Assembly: GCA_001769535.1 (NCBI GenBank) | Contig: MEOH01000011.1 | Coordinates: 1-64,000 of the forward strand | Reading direction: 5' to 3' | Source: Bacteroidetes bacterium GWF2_38_335 | Lineage (GTDB): Bacteria; Bacteroidota; Bacteroidia; Bacteroidales; GWF2-38-335 | DNA length: 64,000 nucleotides | Part shown: piece after piece, positions 54,861 through 63,477 of the stretch | Position numbering within the stretch: the first letter of the stretch is position 1 | Layout of the letters: each line of letters opens with the position of its first letter | Position numbers and translations under genes: made by a program | Notes under the pieces: generated by a model | Seen by the model: only the letters and a program-made list of their open reading frames with translations | Told to the model about the DNA's origin: nothing | Database searches by the model: none

Positions 54861-55238
54861 CAGATTCTGGCCCTCCATCCCGAGCTTGTTCAAAACGACA
54901 CCATCAGGATCCAGGACACGACCATCATTCCCGGAGTGAAAATTGACACATTGGTTCTGTTTTCGCAGTTGAAAGATACCATCACAATTACAAAAAAAAA
55001 GCTGCAAGTGAAGCTTTTTGCTGTTAATGATACGGTTTATTTGTGGGCTGAGCAAAAGGGGGATACCGTGGTGGTGGAGAAGGAGGTTGTGGTGGAGAGG
55101 GTGGTTTTACCTAAAACTAATAGTATATTTTTTGAATTAATGAAATTGCAATGGTTTAAAGAGATAAGTTATTTTATTATTGTATTAGTAGCTATTTATT
55201 TGATTAAAAGATTATTGAAAAATTATAGAAAAGATTGA
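54861..55238 (+). pseudogene. 5'-truncated spanin-like gene, frame still open
   Basis: From LALHPELVQND to the C-terminal TM and KNYRKD the frame has no stop (IIPGVKIDTLVLFSQLKDTI, VKLFAVNDTVYLW, GDTVVVEKEVVVERVV, YFIIVLVAIYLIKRLL). An ATG at 54822 in the zinc-ribbon-derived part would give a 138-aa chimera, but the signal peptide and a proper lipobox are missing, so the protein could not be lipid-anchored. I treat it as a pseudogene that is younger than those at 22205 and 44074. It precedes the largest VCBS gene. Confidence 0.78.
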
Positions 55239-55399
55239 TAATTATTTTTTCTTATGAATTATTGGTTTATATTTACATTTATATTATAAAATTAAAAGTT
55301 ACTTTTAATTTGAAGTTTTGAAATCAATTGATTAATTTTATTTTTTCAAAAATTCTTTTTATAAATAAAGATTAGCTCTTAACAAAAATTTTATGTCAA
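55239..55399. other. Leader region of VCBS gene 5
   Basis: The first 40 bp match the stretch after 44452 (…GATAATT, TTATATTTACATT), then diverge. No full promoter consensus; TATATTTA near 55269 is the best candidate. Confidence 0.35.
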
Positions 55400-58300
55400 A
55401 TGAAAATTATTATTTTATTAATAATTTTATGTATTTCAATAATTGGATATTCTCAATTTGAGGAAGAACATGTAATTGCAGGTCAATGCAAAGAAGCAAG
55501 ATCTGTATTTGGATGTGATTTGGACGGAGATGGAGATAAAGATGTTCTTACAGCAGCAAAGAAAGATAGAACAATATCATGGTTTGAAAATACAGATAGC
55601 ATAGGTGTTTTTGGAATACAAAAAATAATCGACAATAATTGTGTTGGAAGCTCCAGTGTTTTTGCTATAGATTTAGATGGAGACAATGATTTAGATGTTA
55701 TATCTGCTTCAAGAGAATATCACACAATTTATTGGTATGAAAATATTGATGGTTTAGGTAATTTTGGATTAAGAAAGATAATTTCAAATAATGCACAATG
55801 GGCAATGTCAGTATTTGCAATTGATCTTGATGGGGATGGAGATAATGATGTGGTCTCTGCATCACAAAATGATGATAAAATAGCCTGGTATGAAAATACT
55901 GATGGGGTTGGAACATTTGGGATAGAAAAAATAATTTCTACGAGTGCAAATGGCGCAAGTTGTGTTTTTTCATGTGATATTGATGGTGATGGAGACAATG
56001 ATGTTCTTTCTGCATCACCATTAGATGATAAAATTGCATGGTACGAAAATATTGATGGTATGGGAATTTTTAGTTCTCAAAAAATTATTTCAACAAGTGC
56101 AAATGGTGCTTGTTGTGTATATTCTGTTGATATTGATTTAGATGGAGATAACGATGTGATTTCTGCATCTGAATTTGATGGAAAAATAGCTTGGTACAAT
56201 AACATTGATGGATTGGGAACTTTTAGTTCTGCAAACATAATTACGACAAATGCAGAAGGTGTATTTAGTATTTTTGCAAATGATTTAGATAATGATGGAG
56301 ATTGTGACATAATTTCAGGAACAAATACCGATAATGATATAGCATGGTACGAAAATACTGATGGAGCTGGTAGTTTTGGAGTAAAACAATTAATATCTTC
56401 ACAAACAATAGATGCTTATAGTGTTTTCTCATGTGATATTGATAATGACGGGGATAATGATGTTTTATCAGCATCAATGACAGATAATAAAATAGCATGG
56501 TATGAAAATTTAGATGGGAGTGGTAGCTTCGGTCAACAAATATGTATTGCCATTTCCCCAAAGCAAGTAAAGTCGATTTATAGTTGTGATATAGATGGAG
56601 ATGGACATTATGATATTATTTCAGCATCAATTGGAGATAATAAAATAGCTTGGTATAGAAACCTTGATGGTAAAGGAAATTTTGGTTTTGAGAATATTAT
56701 ATCAAACAGTTTTTATTTAGCTTATTGCGTTGTTGCATGTGACATTGATGGTGATGGAGATAATGATGTTGTTTCAACTTCATACTTAGGCAATAAAATT
56801 GCATGGTTTAAAAATACAGATGGATCGGGAAGTTTTAGTACGGAATTTGTCATATCGGATTCAATTATAAGGCCGATTTCAGTAATTTGTTCTGACATTG
56901 ATAATGATGGCGATTTTGACATATTGGTACCTTCATACACTGGAGGAAAAATTGTATTATATAAAAATATAGATGGTTTAGGAACGTTTAGCTCTGAAAT
57001 TTTAATTTCTGCGTCTGTAATTGGCCCAGCGTATTTATATTCTTCAGACATAGATAATGATGGAGATAATGATTTATTATCTGCATCATTAACTGATCAT
57101 AAAATAGCGTGGTATAATAATATTGATGGGATAGGAACATTTGGTCCACAAAATTTAATTAATTTATCAGATGGAGCTAATGTGGTTTATTCTTGTGATA
57201 TTGATAATGATGGAGATTTGGATGTTGTATCTTCATCCACAAATGATAGAAAAATAGTATGGAATGAGAATTTGGATGGAAATGGAAATTTTGGCCCAGC
57301 TAAGGTAATTATTGATCCTTCTCCAAATTTTGTGAATAGTTTATTTATGTCTGATGTTGATGGGGATGGAGATAAAGATTTGGTATCAGCATATGATTAT
57401 GAAATACCTGTTTTGTTTTGGTGCGAAAATATGAACGGATTAGGATTGTTTAGCGCACCAAAATATATTGAATCAAAGGTAGACAATGGTGAATCTGTAT
57501 TTGTTTGTGATATTGATAGTGATGGAGATAATGATATTGTTTTGGCATGTGATCTATATGATAAAATTCTATGGTATGAAAATTATTTGTATGGTTGGTC
57601 TAATTATATCAAGGGAAGTGTTTTTTTTGATAGTAACCAAAATGGAGTAAAAGACAGTTCTGAGAGCACATTAAATTATATACAGACTCATTTATCACCA
57701 AACAGCTATGTGAGTTTTTCAAATACTTCAGGTAACTTTTGGTATGCAGTTGAAACTGGGGATTATCAATTATTTTGCGATTCAATAGATTTTTGGAGTT
57801 TAACTACAGATTCATTAGAATACAACATTTCTATTATATCTGAAAATACAATTGTTGACAGCTTAGATTTTGGTTTTTATCCAGATAGTCTTTTTAATAA
57901 TATTAATGTATCTATTACTGGAGGAATCCGCCGGTGTGATCAACTTTCTAATTACTGGATAAACTATATGAATTGGGGAACCGTAACACCAACGGGAGTA
58001 ATTGAACTTGTTTTAGATGATTCAATATCATTTATATCAGCAGAAATAGTTCCAGATTCAATAATTGGGCAGAAAATTTATTGGAATTTTGATACGTTAA
58101 ACTATTTTTCAGAAGGAGTAATCTCAATGATTGTTAAAATGCCTAATTATTTAAGCATGGGGAGGAATATGAGATCAATAGTAAATATTTTTACAAATAA
58201 TAATATTGGAGATAGTATTTTCTGTGATACATTGACTGAAGTTCTTTTATGCTCTTTTGATCCCAATGATAAATTAGTATCTCCACAGGGAATAGGCGAG

Positions 58301-59965
58301 GAAGGAATAATAAAAAAAGACGAAATAATGGAATATACAATACGTTTTCAAAATACTGGAAATGACACTGCTATAAATATAAAAATAAGGGATCAATTAG
58401 ATTTAAATTTGAAAATAGAAACTTTACAAATATTGGGAAGTAGTCATCCAGTTGATGTTTATATTCAAGATGATAGATGTTTAGTTTTTCAATTTGACAA
58501 CATTTTATTACCGGATTCTTCATCAAATTGGTTGTTAAGTCAAGGATTTGTTAAATATAGAATTTGTATTGATTCTCTGGTTTTGCCTAATAAAAAAATA
58601 AAAAATACTGCCAATATATACTTTGATAATAATCCTGCTGTAATAACAAATACTGTAACAAATACAATTGAGTGTTATATTAAACCGGAACCACCTATAC
58701 TACATTGGCATATAAACCATTTAGAAGTGAATACAATTTATGATGTACAATGGTATTATGATAGTACGATAATTATTGGTGCTGATGATAATGGGTACAT
58801 TCCAATTCAAAATGGTGTTTATCAAGTTATGGTTATCGATTCAAACGAATGTAATTCATTTACAAATGTTTATGATTTGAATTGCTTTATTTTGCCAAGT
58901 GTGCCAGAAATAGTTTTTAATGGGTTAGATTTAATTGCAATTTCTACAAATAATATTCAATGGTACTTTAATAATGAGCCTATTGATGGTGAAAATGATA
59001 CGATTTATTCTCCGACACAGGATGGAGAGTATTCTGTACAGATAATGGATGATGATTCTTGTATTGCATTTTCAGAAATCTATCTGATTGAGTGTATCAA
59101 TTTACCGTCTATTCCAGAAATATTATTTAATGATACAAATTTTGTAATAGAGACAACAAATGAAATACAGTGGTATTTTAATGATTCAATAATTGATGGT
59201 GCAAATGAGTTAACATATTATCCAATAGAAAATGGTGCTTATGTCGTTCAAGTAACAGATTCTCTTGGATGCAATGCCTTTTCAGATACTTTTTTATTAG
59301 AATGTTTTATCCTCCCTGAAACTCCAGAAATAATTTTTAATGGATCATATTTAGAGGTTGTTACTAGTTCTTATGTTCAATGGTATTTCAATGGTGAGCT
59401 TATTATCGATGCAAATGATGGAATTTACTTTCCAGAACAAAATGGTTTATACGAAGTAATTGTTACAGATATTTATGGTTGTTCATCGGATTCCGGTAGT
59501 TATTTATTGGAATGTTTTATTTTGCCTGAACCACCTATAATTTATTTTAACTATCCATATCTGCATGTAAGCACACCATATTTTATTCAATGGTATTTCT
59601 ACGATATTTTAATTGAAGGATGTAATGACAGTATATATTTTCCAGATCAAGATGGATACTATTTTGTTCAGGTAACAGACAGCAGTGGTTGTTCGTCAAT
59701 TTCTCAAGGATATTTTTTTAATTTGACAGAATATATTGAGAACGAAAGTAATAAAGATGTTTTTGTTTATCCAAATCCTACGGATGGACAAATAATGGTT
59801 GTTGCTAAAAATTTTGTTTATTTTGAAATTTATGATGTAAAAGGAATAAATGTATTAAGGGGAGAAAACAAAAGTATTAATTTGTCATGTTTTGAAAAAG
59901 GAGTGTATAATTTAAAAATAGTAACAGAAGAAATAACAGTAATTAAGAAAATAGTAATATTTTGA
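55400..59965 (+). CDS. VCBS 14-repeat protein with SdrD-like, DUF7619 and five Ig-like repeats, T9SS-secreted (5)
   Basis: 1521 aa, the largest protein of the window. Signal peptide ends IIGYSQ. Fourteen VCBS units (about 20-730), more diverged from each other than in genes 1-4 and with CDIDGDGDNDVLSAS loops. Then an SdrD_B-like domain (734-800; VFFDSNQNGVKDSSE), a DUF11-like stretch, DUF7619 (950-1095; FDPNDKLVSPQGIG, IRFQNTGNDTAINI), five Ig-like units of about 65 aa (1095-1445; 'PEI.FN......T...IQWYFN...I.GAND..Y.P...G.Y.VQV.DS.GC..FS......EC') and a type A sorting domain (from 1452; VYPNPTDGQI). The middle modules are shared with 504-3356 and 27476-30091. Confidence 0.92.
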   Translation: MKIIILLIILCISIIGYSQFEEEHVIAGQCKEARSVFGCDLDGDGDKDVLTAAKKDRTISWFENTDSIGVFGIQKIIDNNCVGSSSVFAIDLDGDNDLDVISASREYHTIYWYENIDGLGNFGLRKIISNNAQWAMSVFAIDLDGDGDNDVVSASQNDDKIAWYENTDGVGTFGIEKIISTSANGASCVFSCDIDGDGDNDVLSASPLDDKIAWYENIDGMGIFSSQKIISTSANGACCVYSVDIDLDGDNDVISASEFDGKIAWYNNIDGLGTFSSANIITTNAEGVFSIFANDLDNDGDCDIISGTNTDNDIAWYENTDGAGSFGVKQLISSQTIDAYSVFSCDIDNDGDNDVLSASMTDNKIAWYENLDGSGSFGQQICIAISPKQVKSIYSCDIDGDGHYDIISASIGDNKIAWYRNLDGKGNFGFENIISNSFYLAYCVVACDIDGDGDNDVVSTSYLGNKIAWFKNTDGSGSFSTEFVISDSIIRPISVICSDIDNDGDFDILVPSYTGGKIVLYKNIDGLGTFSSEILISASVIGPAYLYSSDIDNDGDNDLLSASLTDHKIAWYNNIDGIGTFGPQNLINLSDGANVVYSCDIDNDGDLDVVSSSTNDRKIVWNENLDGNGNFGPAKVIIDPSPNFVNSLFMSDVDGDGDKDLVSAYDYEIPVLFWCENMNGLGLFSAPKYIESKVDNGESVFVCDIDSDGDNDIVLACDLYDKILWYENYLYGWSNYIKGSVFFDSNQNGVKDSSESTLNYIQTHLSPNSYVSFSNTSGNFWYAVETGDYQLFCDSIDFWSLTTDSLEYNISIISENTIVDSLDFGFYPDSLFNNINVSITGGIRRCDQLSNYWINYMNWGTVTPTGVIELVLDDSISFISAEIVPDSIIGQKIYWNFDTLNYFSEGVISMIVKMPNYLSMGRNMRSIVNIFTNNNIGDSIFCDTLTEVLLCSFDPNDKLVSPQGIGEEGIIKKDEIMEYTIRFQNTGNDTAINIKIRDQLDLNLKIETLQILGSSHPVDVYIQDDRCLVFQFDNILLPDSSSNWLLSQGFVKYRICIDSLVLPNKKIKNTANIYFDNNPAVITNTVTNTIECYIKPEPPILHWHINHLEVNTIYDVQWYYDSTIIIGADDNGYIPIQNGVYQVMVIDSNECNSFTNVYDLNCFILPSVPEIVFNGLDLIAISTNNIQWYFNNEPIDGENDTIYSPTQDGEYSVQIMDDDSCIAFSEIYLIECINLPSIPEILFNDTNFVIETTNEIQWYFNDSIIDGANELTYYPIENGAYVVQVTDSLGCNAFSDTFLLECFILPETPEIIFNGSYLEVVTSSYVQWYFNGELIIDANDGIYFPEQNGLYEVIVTDIYGCSSDSGSYLLECFILPEPPIIYFNYPYLHVSTPYFIQWYFYDILIEGCNDSIYFPDQDGYYFVQVTDSSGCSSISQGYFFNLTEYIENESNKDVFVYPNPTDGQIMVVAKNFVYFEIYDVKGINVLRGENKSINLSCFEKGVYNLKIVTEEITVIKKIVIF

Positions 59966-60000
59966 AGTTTAAATGAGAGTAAATTCTAAAAATTAAAACA

Positions 60001-60148
60001 GCTTTTTTAAACTCCTTCATTTCCTTTACTTCCCAGACATTTTTTACTTATTAATCATACACATTTGGGCATGAGGGTTTATTTCCTTTTTCGTAGCATA
60101 AATAAGATTATTGCAGCACTTGAAAGAGAATGTTTAAGAATTGTATTG
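60001..60148 (-). pseudogene. Decayed tandem copy of the zinc-ribbon gene
   Basis: Minus-strand remnants of the C-terminal half are readable: CCNNLIYATKKEINPHAQM against CCNNLMYAMKKGLNPPARM in the intact gene. After a 1-base frameshift, KNVWEVKEMKEFKK follows. A stop replaces the Tyr before the first Cys (NS*TF). It lies directly downstream of the intact copy in the same orientation. Confidence 0.75.
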
Positions 60149-60285
60149 TAAGGGCAAGTTACCACCGCCTAAAATTTCCAGTTAGTAGGTTTATTTTATC
60201 TTGCAGGCGGCCAACAGTCTTCCATTTTTAGTCATTCATTGAGAATCGATGTCTTTGGTAAATTTTATAACTCATTTTCATTTTT

Positions 60286-60621
60286 TCAAAACCCCTTCAA
60301 TTCCCTAACCTCCCGAACATTCTTCTCCTTAGTAATCACATCCATCCGGGCTGGCGGGTTTAATCCTTTTTTCATAGCATACATAAGATTATTGCAGCAC
60401 CTGGAGGAGCAGGCGTAAGAATTGTTCCCGAAAGCTTTCGGGATGAAGCTTTCGTAAGCGGATCCGCACATCCAACAAATTTTCAAGTACCTGGTCCGGC
60501 GAATGGTTTTTGTAATGGTTCCGGATTGGGTCCAGCGGTAGTCCCTTTTTTCATTTTCAACTTTTACGGCGATGATATTCTGCCGGCACATTTCTTCTTT
60601 AGTGATAATTGGTTTTCTCAT
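60286..60621 (-). CDS. Small zinc-ribbon protein, intact member of the dispersed family
   Basis: 111 aa. A basic N-terminal part with RDYRWTQSGTITKTIRRTRY is followed by a Cys motif C49-x2-C52 ... C71-x3-C75-C76 (CWMCGSAYESF, YACSSRCCNNLM) and the conserved tail KKGLNPPARMDVITKEKNVR. The Cys spacing implies a zinc-binding ribbon, a frequent feature of small mobile-element or phage proteins that bind nucleic acid; a specific role cannot be assigned. Between the Cys pairs lies the 16-bp palindrome CCCGAAAGCTTTCGGG (60427-60442), which may be a short insertion (IPKAFG) kept in frame. Three fragments of the same family lie elsewhere in the window. Confidence 0.7.
   Translation of the reverse strand: MRKPIITKEEMCRQNIIAVKVENEKRDYRWTQSGTITKTIRRTRYLKICWMCGSAYESFIPKAFGNNSYACSSRCCNNLMYAMKKGLNPPARMDVITKEKNVREVRELKGF
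60427..60442. repeat. 16-bp perfect palindrome inside the zinc-ribbon gene
   Basis: CCCGAAAGCTTTCGGG. A partial second copy (GAAGCTTTCG) follows within 15 bp. The insertion lengthens the loop between the two Cys pairs and does not break the frame. Confidence 0.7.
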
Positions 60622-61010
60622 GGCTTTTTATTTTCAAATATAAAACATCTGAAAAAACCACTTTCCGCTAAAAGAATTAAAGGTTTTTATTTGCTTTTAA
60701 TTTCCTGAATTAACAATGAACTGAAGATGAAGCTGCATTGAAATCTACTTCACATTACCATGATATAATTATGATGATATTATAGGGATATCATCAGTTG
60801 TGGACTGTATTTCGGCATTCCACCTTTGCAGATGCTTTAGCATGCCGAAACTGATTAAGTTGCTTGGAATGGAATTTTGAAAAGTTGATGGGTGTGGAAA
60901 ACTTTTGAAGATTGCGGAGGGGGAAGTGAATTTATCTTAACCCTTTGATTGTTATTAGTTTATTTTTTTGTAATATTGGGTATTATTAGAATAAGTAAAA
61001 AAATCATAAA
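60622..61010. other. Intergenic region with non-coding repeat copy 2
   Basis: No gene is seen. It contains 60786-60895, a relative of 8430-8530. The start of the following secreted-protein gene is preceded by A/T-rich sequence without a clear promoter. Confidence 0.45.
60786..60895. repeat. Dispersed non-coding repeat, copy 2
   Basis: Shares the blocks GGGATATC, GTTGTGGA, TTTCGGC, TTCCACCTTTGCAGAT, GATTAAGTTGC, TGGAATTTT and GATGGGTG with 8430-8530, in the same order and orientation. Confidence 0.55.
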
Positions 61011-61832
61011 ATGAAAATAGTTTTTTACGTTTTTGTTGTGATTTCTTCAATTACAATTTATAGTCAAGAACAATATGGAATTATAAAAGTAACAGATAAT
61101 GAAGGCAGGGTTGATTCTGTAATATTTGGGGATGGCGGAACAATGGGAATTGATGAAAGTATAGGTGAAGTTGATTTATATGGCATACCGTATGATAGTT
61201 TGGAAATTAGGTCAATAATAAGAGATACAATGTGTGCTTTTTATGTTCCATGGTTAGAGTATCTAATTTATGGGCAAAATGTTGATTTAAAAAAAGATTA
61301 TAGAGGAGCGATTGGCGCAACATTACCAAGTTATAGCAACTTTACTTTTTTTGTAAATGCAATTGATTTTCCTGTTACTGTTGAAATGAATCAATTTAAT
61401 TTTTATCTATCATACATTTACTTTATAAATTATGACAGCTTATGCCAATCACTAACAGATTCGATGGTATGGGATATTGATTTTGCAGAAATTGATACAA
61501 TATTTATTTTGACAGAAACCTCATCGCCTTATTTAAGAGTATATCCTGAGGTAAATTACTTTAAGGCACCATTATTAGGGAATAATATTGAGTTTGAGAT
61601 TTTACCAAATCCAAGTAGGGCAAATTTTTTTGTAAAAACAGAATTAAATGAAAAGTCAAAAGCAGAATTAAAAATTTGTGATCTATATGGACAAATTATA
61701 AAAGAAATTAAAATTACTTCAGGATTGACAGAGATAAACACCAAAGGATGGACAAAGGGAACTTATGTTTGTAATTTGTTTGTAGATGGGAAACTTTTCA
61801 AATGTGAAAAGTTGATTTTTATTGATTTATAA
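61011..61832 (+). CDS. Small T9SS-secreted protein of unknown function
   Basis: 273 aa. Signal peptide (MKIVFYVFVVISSITIYSQ). The middle part has no repeat or domain that I recognise (VDSVIFGDGGTMGIDE, YVPWLEYLIYGQ). The type A sorting domain (about 197-273) is well formed: ILPNPSRANFFV, KICDLYGQIIKEIK, TKGTYVCNLFVDGK, ending KLIFIDL. It is the shortest cargo in the island. It is convergent with the gene at 61879 and has no evident operon partner. Confidence 0.8.
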   Translation: MKIVFYVFVVISSITIYSQEQYGIIKVTDNEGRVDSVIFGDGGTMGIDESIGEVDLYGIPYDSLEIRSIIRDTMCAFYVPWLEYLIYGQNVDLKKDYRGAIGATLPSYSNFTFFVNAIDFPVTVEMNQFNFYLSYIYFINYDSLCQSLTDSMVWDIDFAEIDTIFILTETSSPYLRVYPEVNYFKAPLLGNNIEFEILPNPSRANFFVKTELNEKSKAELKICDLYGQIIKEIKITSGLTEINTKGWTKGTYVCNLFVDGKLFKCEKLIFIDL

Positions 61833-61878
61833 AGCTCAGATGATATAGGAGTTTTGATATTTAAATAAAATGAAATAT

Positions 61879-63330
61879 TTATTGAATAAGGGTGACCTTT
61901 TTTGTATAACTTAAACCATTTATTAACCATTTAATAAAATAAGTTCCTTGAGATAAATATCTAAAATTTATTATTGATTCCCCTGTTTTTGCCAAATATG
62001 ACATTACTTTATTTCCATTAATATTGTAAATATTAAGAAGAATGGCATTTTGGGTTTCGTTTAAAACAAAACAATTTTCATTAAACATACTAGGATATAT
62101 CTGTAAATCCGAATATTTTTCTTTAATTAAATCACCAAAGGAAATAATAAATTCAAAATACGAAGAGCAATTTGCACTATCATTAACAATTAATAAATAA
62201 TTACCAGAACAAAGGTCCGTAATTACAGGGGTTGAAAAATCTCCTGGAATCCATGTTAGATCATATGGTTGGAGCCCTCCTGTAATAATTGCTTCTGCTT
62301 GACCATCACAAAAACCAAACTCAGTTTCATCTATAGTCAGCACTTCAATATTAATGCTGTCAAAAAAAGTTATATATATTGTATCTGAGCAAGTTGCAGT
62401 ATCTTGAGTTGTAATTTCCCAAATTAACGGATAAGTTCCAGAGCTATCAACAAAAACATTTGTATTATAATCACTAGGGTTAGTAAAAAAAACTTCTGAG
62501 TTAGGAGAAAGCCATGAAGAATATATAAAATCGGTTTGGTAATTTCCGCTTAATTCATTATAAAATAGTCCACAAACAGAATCTGAAATACCAGCAACTG
62601 ACTCACAGCACAGTTCAACATTTACAGTAACTGTGTCAGTTTGAGGAGGGCATGATGAATCAAGAAAAGAAATTTCAACAATATAATTTATAGTATCTTG
62701 AGGAAAAACAATTGGATTTGAAATTGCAGTGCTGTTTATAAAAGTATCAGGAATCCAGCTATACAAGTATCCACTTGAAGCATGAAGCATAACAGAGTCA
62801 TTTTTACATATTGTTATGTCTTCACCTGCGTCTATTAAAGGCATTCCGGCAATAGCATTGATAAAATACTCACAATAATTACCAGCAAATCCATCAATCA
62901 TAATATAATAAGTTTCACCTGGAATAAGCGGTGAAGCTGTTAGTTGAAAATTATTGCCGGCTGAAATACATCCAGAAACAGGGGTAAAATTTAAACAATC
63001 TTCCGTTGAATAAATTTCCATTTGAACACCATCTCCTGAAGAACAATTAAAAGTACTAACATCAACTGTAATTAAGGTATCAATAGCATCAAATTTAAGC
63101 CACGAATTAATTTCAATACTTCCACAAAATATAGAACCAAGAGGTAGATTATTCTCAATTGTTGAATCTGATTCTGAATAAAAGTTGGTATAACCTGAAT
63201 GAACAATTCCATGGTAATTGTTAAATGTACAAATATGTGTTGCTGTTCCACAATAATCACTTGCTACTTGAGAAAAAACGAATGAAATTTGTATAATAAA
63301 AGTTGTAACAAAAAAGAGTAATATTTTCAT
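61879..63330 (-). CDS. T9SS-secreted protein with Cys-rich N-terminal and SprB-like modules
   Basis: The start is chosen at the ATG at 63328-63330 (MKILLFFVTTFIIQISFVFSQ); an upstream ATG adds 14 residues. About 484 aa. The N-terminal domain (YCGTATHICTFNNYHG, WLKFDAIDTLITVDVSTFNC, GETYYIMIDGFAGNYCEYFI) resembles the pre-peptidase C-terminal type beta-sandwich. Ig-like and SprB-like segments follow (DAGEDITICKNDSVMLHASS, TGGLQPYDLTWIPGD, LCSGNYLLIVNDSANCSSYF). A type A-like sorting domain covers about 407-484 (IYPSMFNENCFV, SQGTYFIKWLING, KKVTLIQ); the usual YPNP is YPSM here. Its function is unknown. Confidence 0.85.
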   Translation of the reverse strand: MKILLFFVTTFIIQISFVFSQVASDYCGTATHICTFNNYHGIVHSGYTNFYSESDSTIENNLPLGSIFCGSIEINSWLKFDAIDTLITVDVSTFNCSSGDGVQMEIYSTEDCLNFTPVSGCISAGNNFQLTASPLIPGETYYIMIDGFAGNYCEYFINAIAGMPLIDAGEDITICKNDSVMLHASSGYLYSWIPDTFINSTAISNPIVFPQDTINYIVEISFLDSSCPPQTDTVTVNVELCCESVAGISDSVCGLFYNELSGNYQTDFIYSSWLSPNSEVFFTNPSDYNTNVFVDSSGTYPLIWEITTQDTATCSDTIYITFFDSINIEVLTIDETEFGFCDGQAEAIITGGLQPYDLTWIPGDFSTPVITDLCSGNYLLIVNDSANCSSYFEFIISFGDLIKEKYSDLQIYPSMFNENCFVLNETQNAILLNIYNINGNKVMSYLAKTGESIINFRYLSQGTYFIKWLINGLSYTKKVTLIQ

Positions 63331-63369
63331 TTGGAGTAGTCTCTTGTTTTTTTTATAATATTTGTTTAT

Positions 63370-63377
63370 CAAATATA
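63370..63377 (-). promoter_or_regulatory. -7 element for the gene 61879-63330
   Basis: Minus-strand TATATTTG, 39 bp upstream of the chosen ATG. A TTTG lies about 25 bp further upstream, longer than the usual 19-21. Confidence 0.4.
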
Positions 63378-63477
63378 GTATAAATTAGGTAGAAGAGAAG
63401 AGCAAATTTAAAATATTTTATTAGAAAGGTTTATAAAATAGTAACTTATAACAAGAGAATTAAAAAATGAAAAAACA

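Noticed and set aside
54822-55238. Intact 138-aa spanin-like gene
   Set aside because: The first 13 or so residues derive from the opposite strand of a zinc-ribbon fragment and the lipobox is missing, so it is treated as a truncated copy.
17389-57051. Many open frames opposite or out of frame to the VCBS genes
   Set aside because: They are shadows caused by the regular codon pattern of the repeats; none has a signal peptide or domain.
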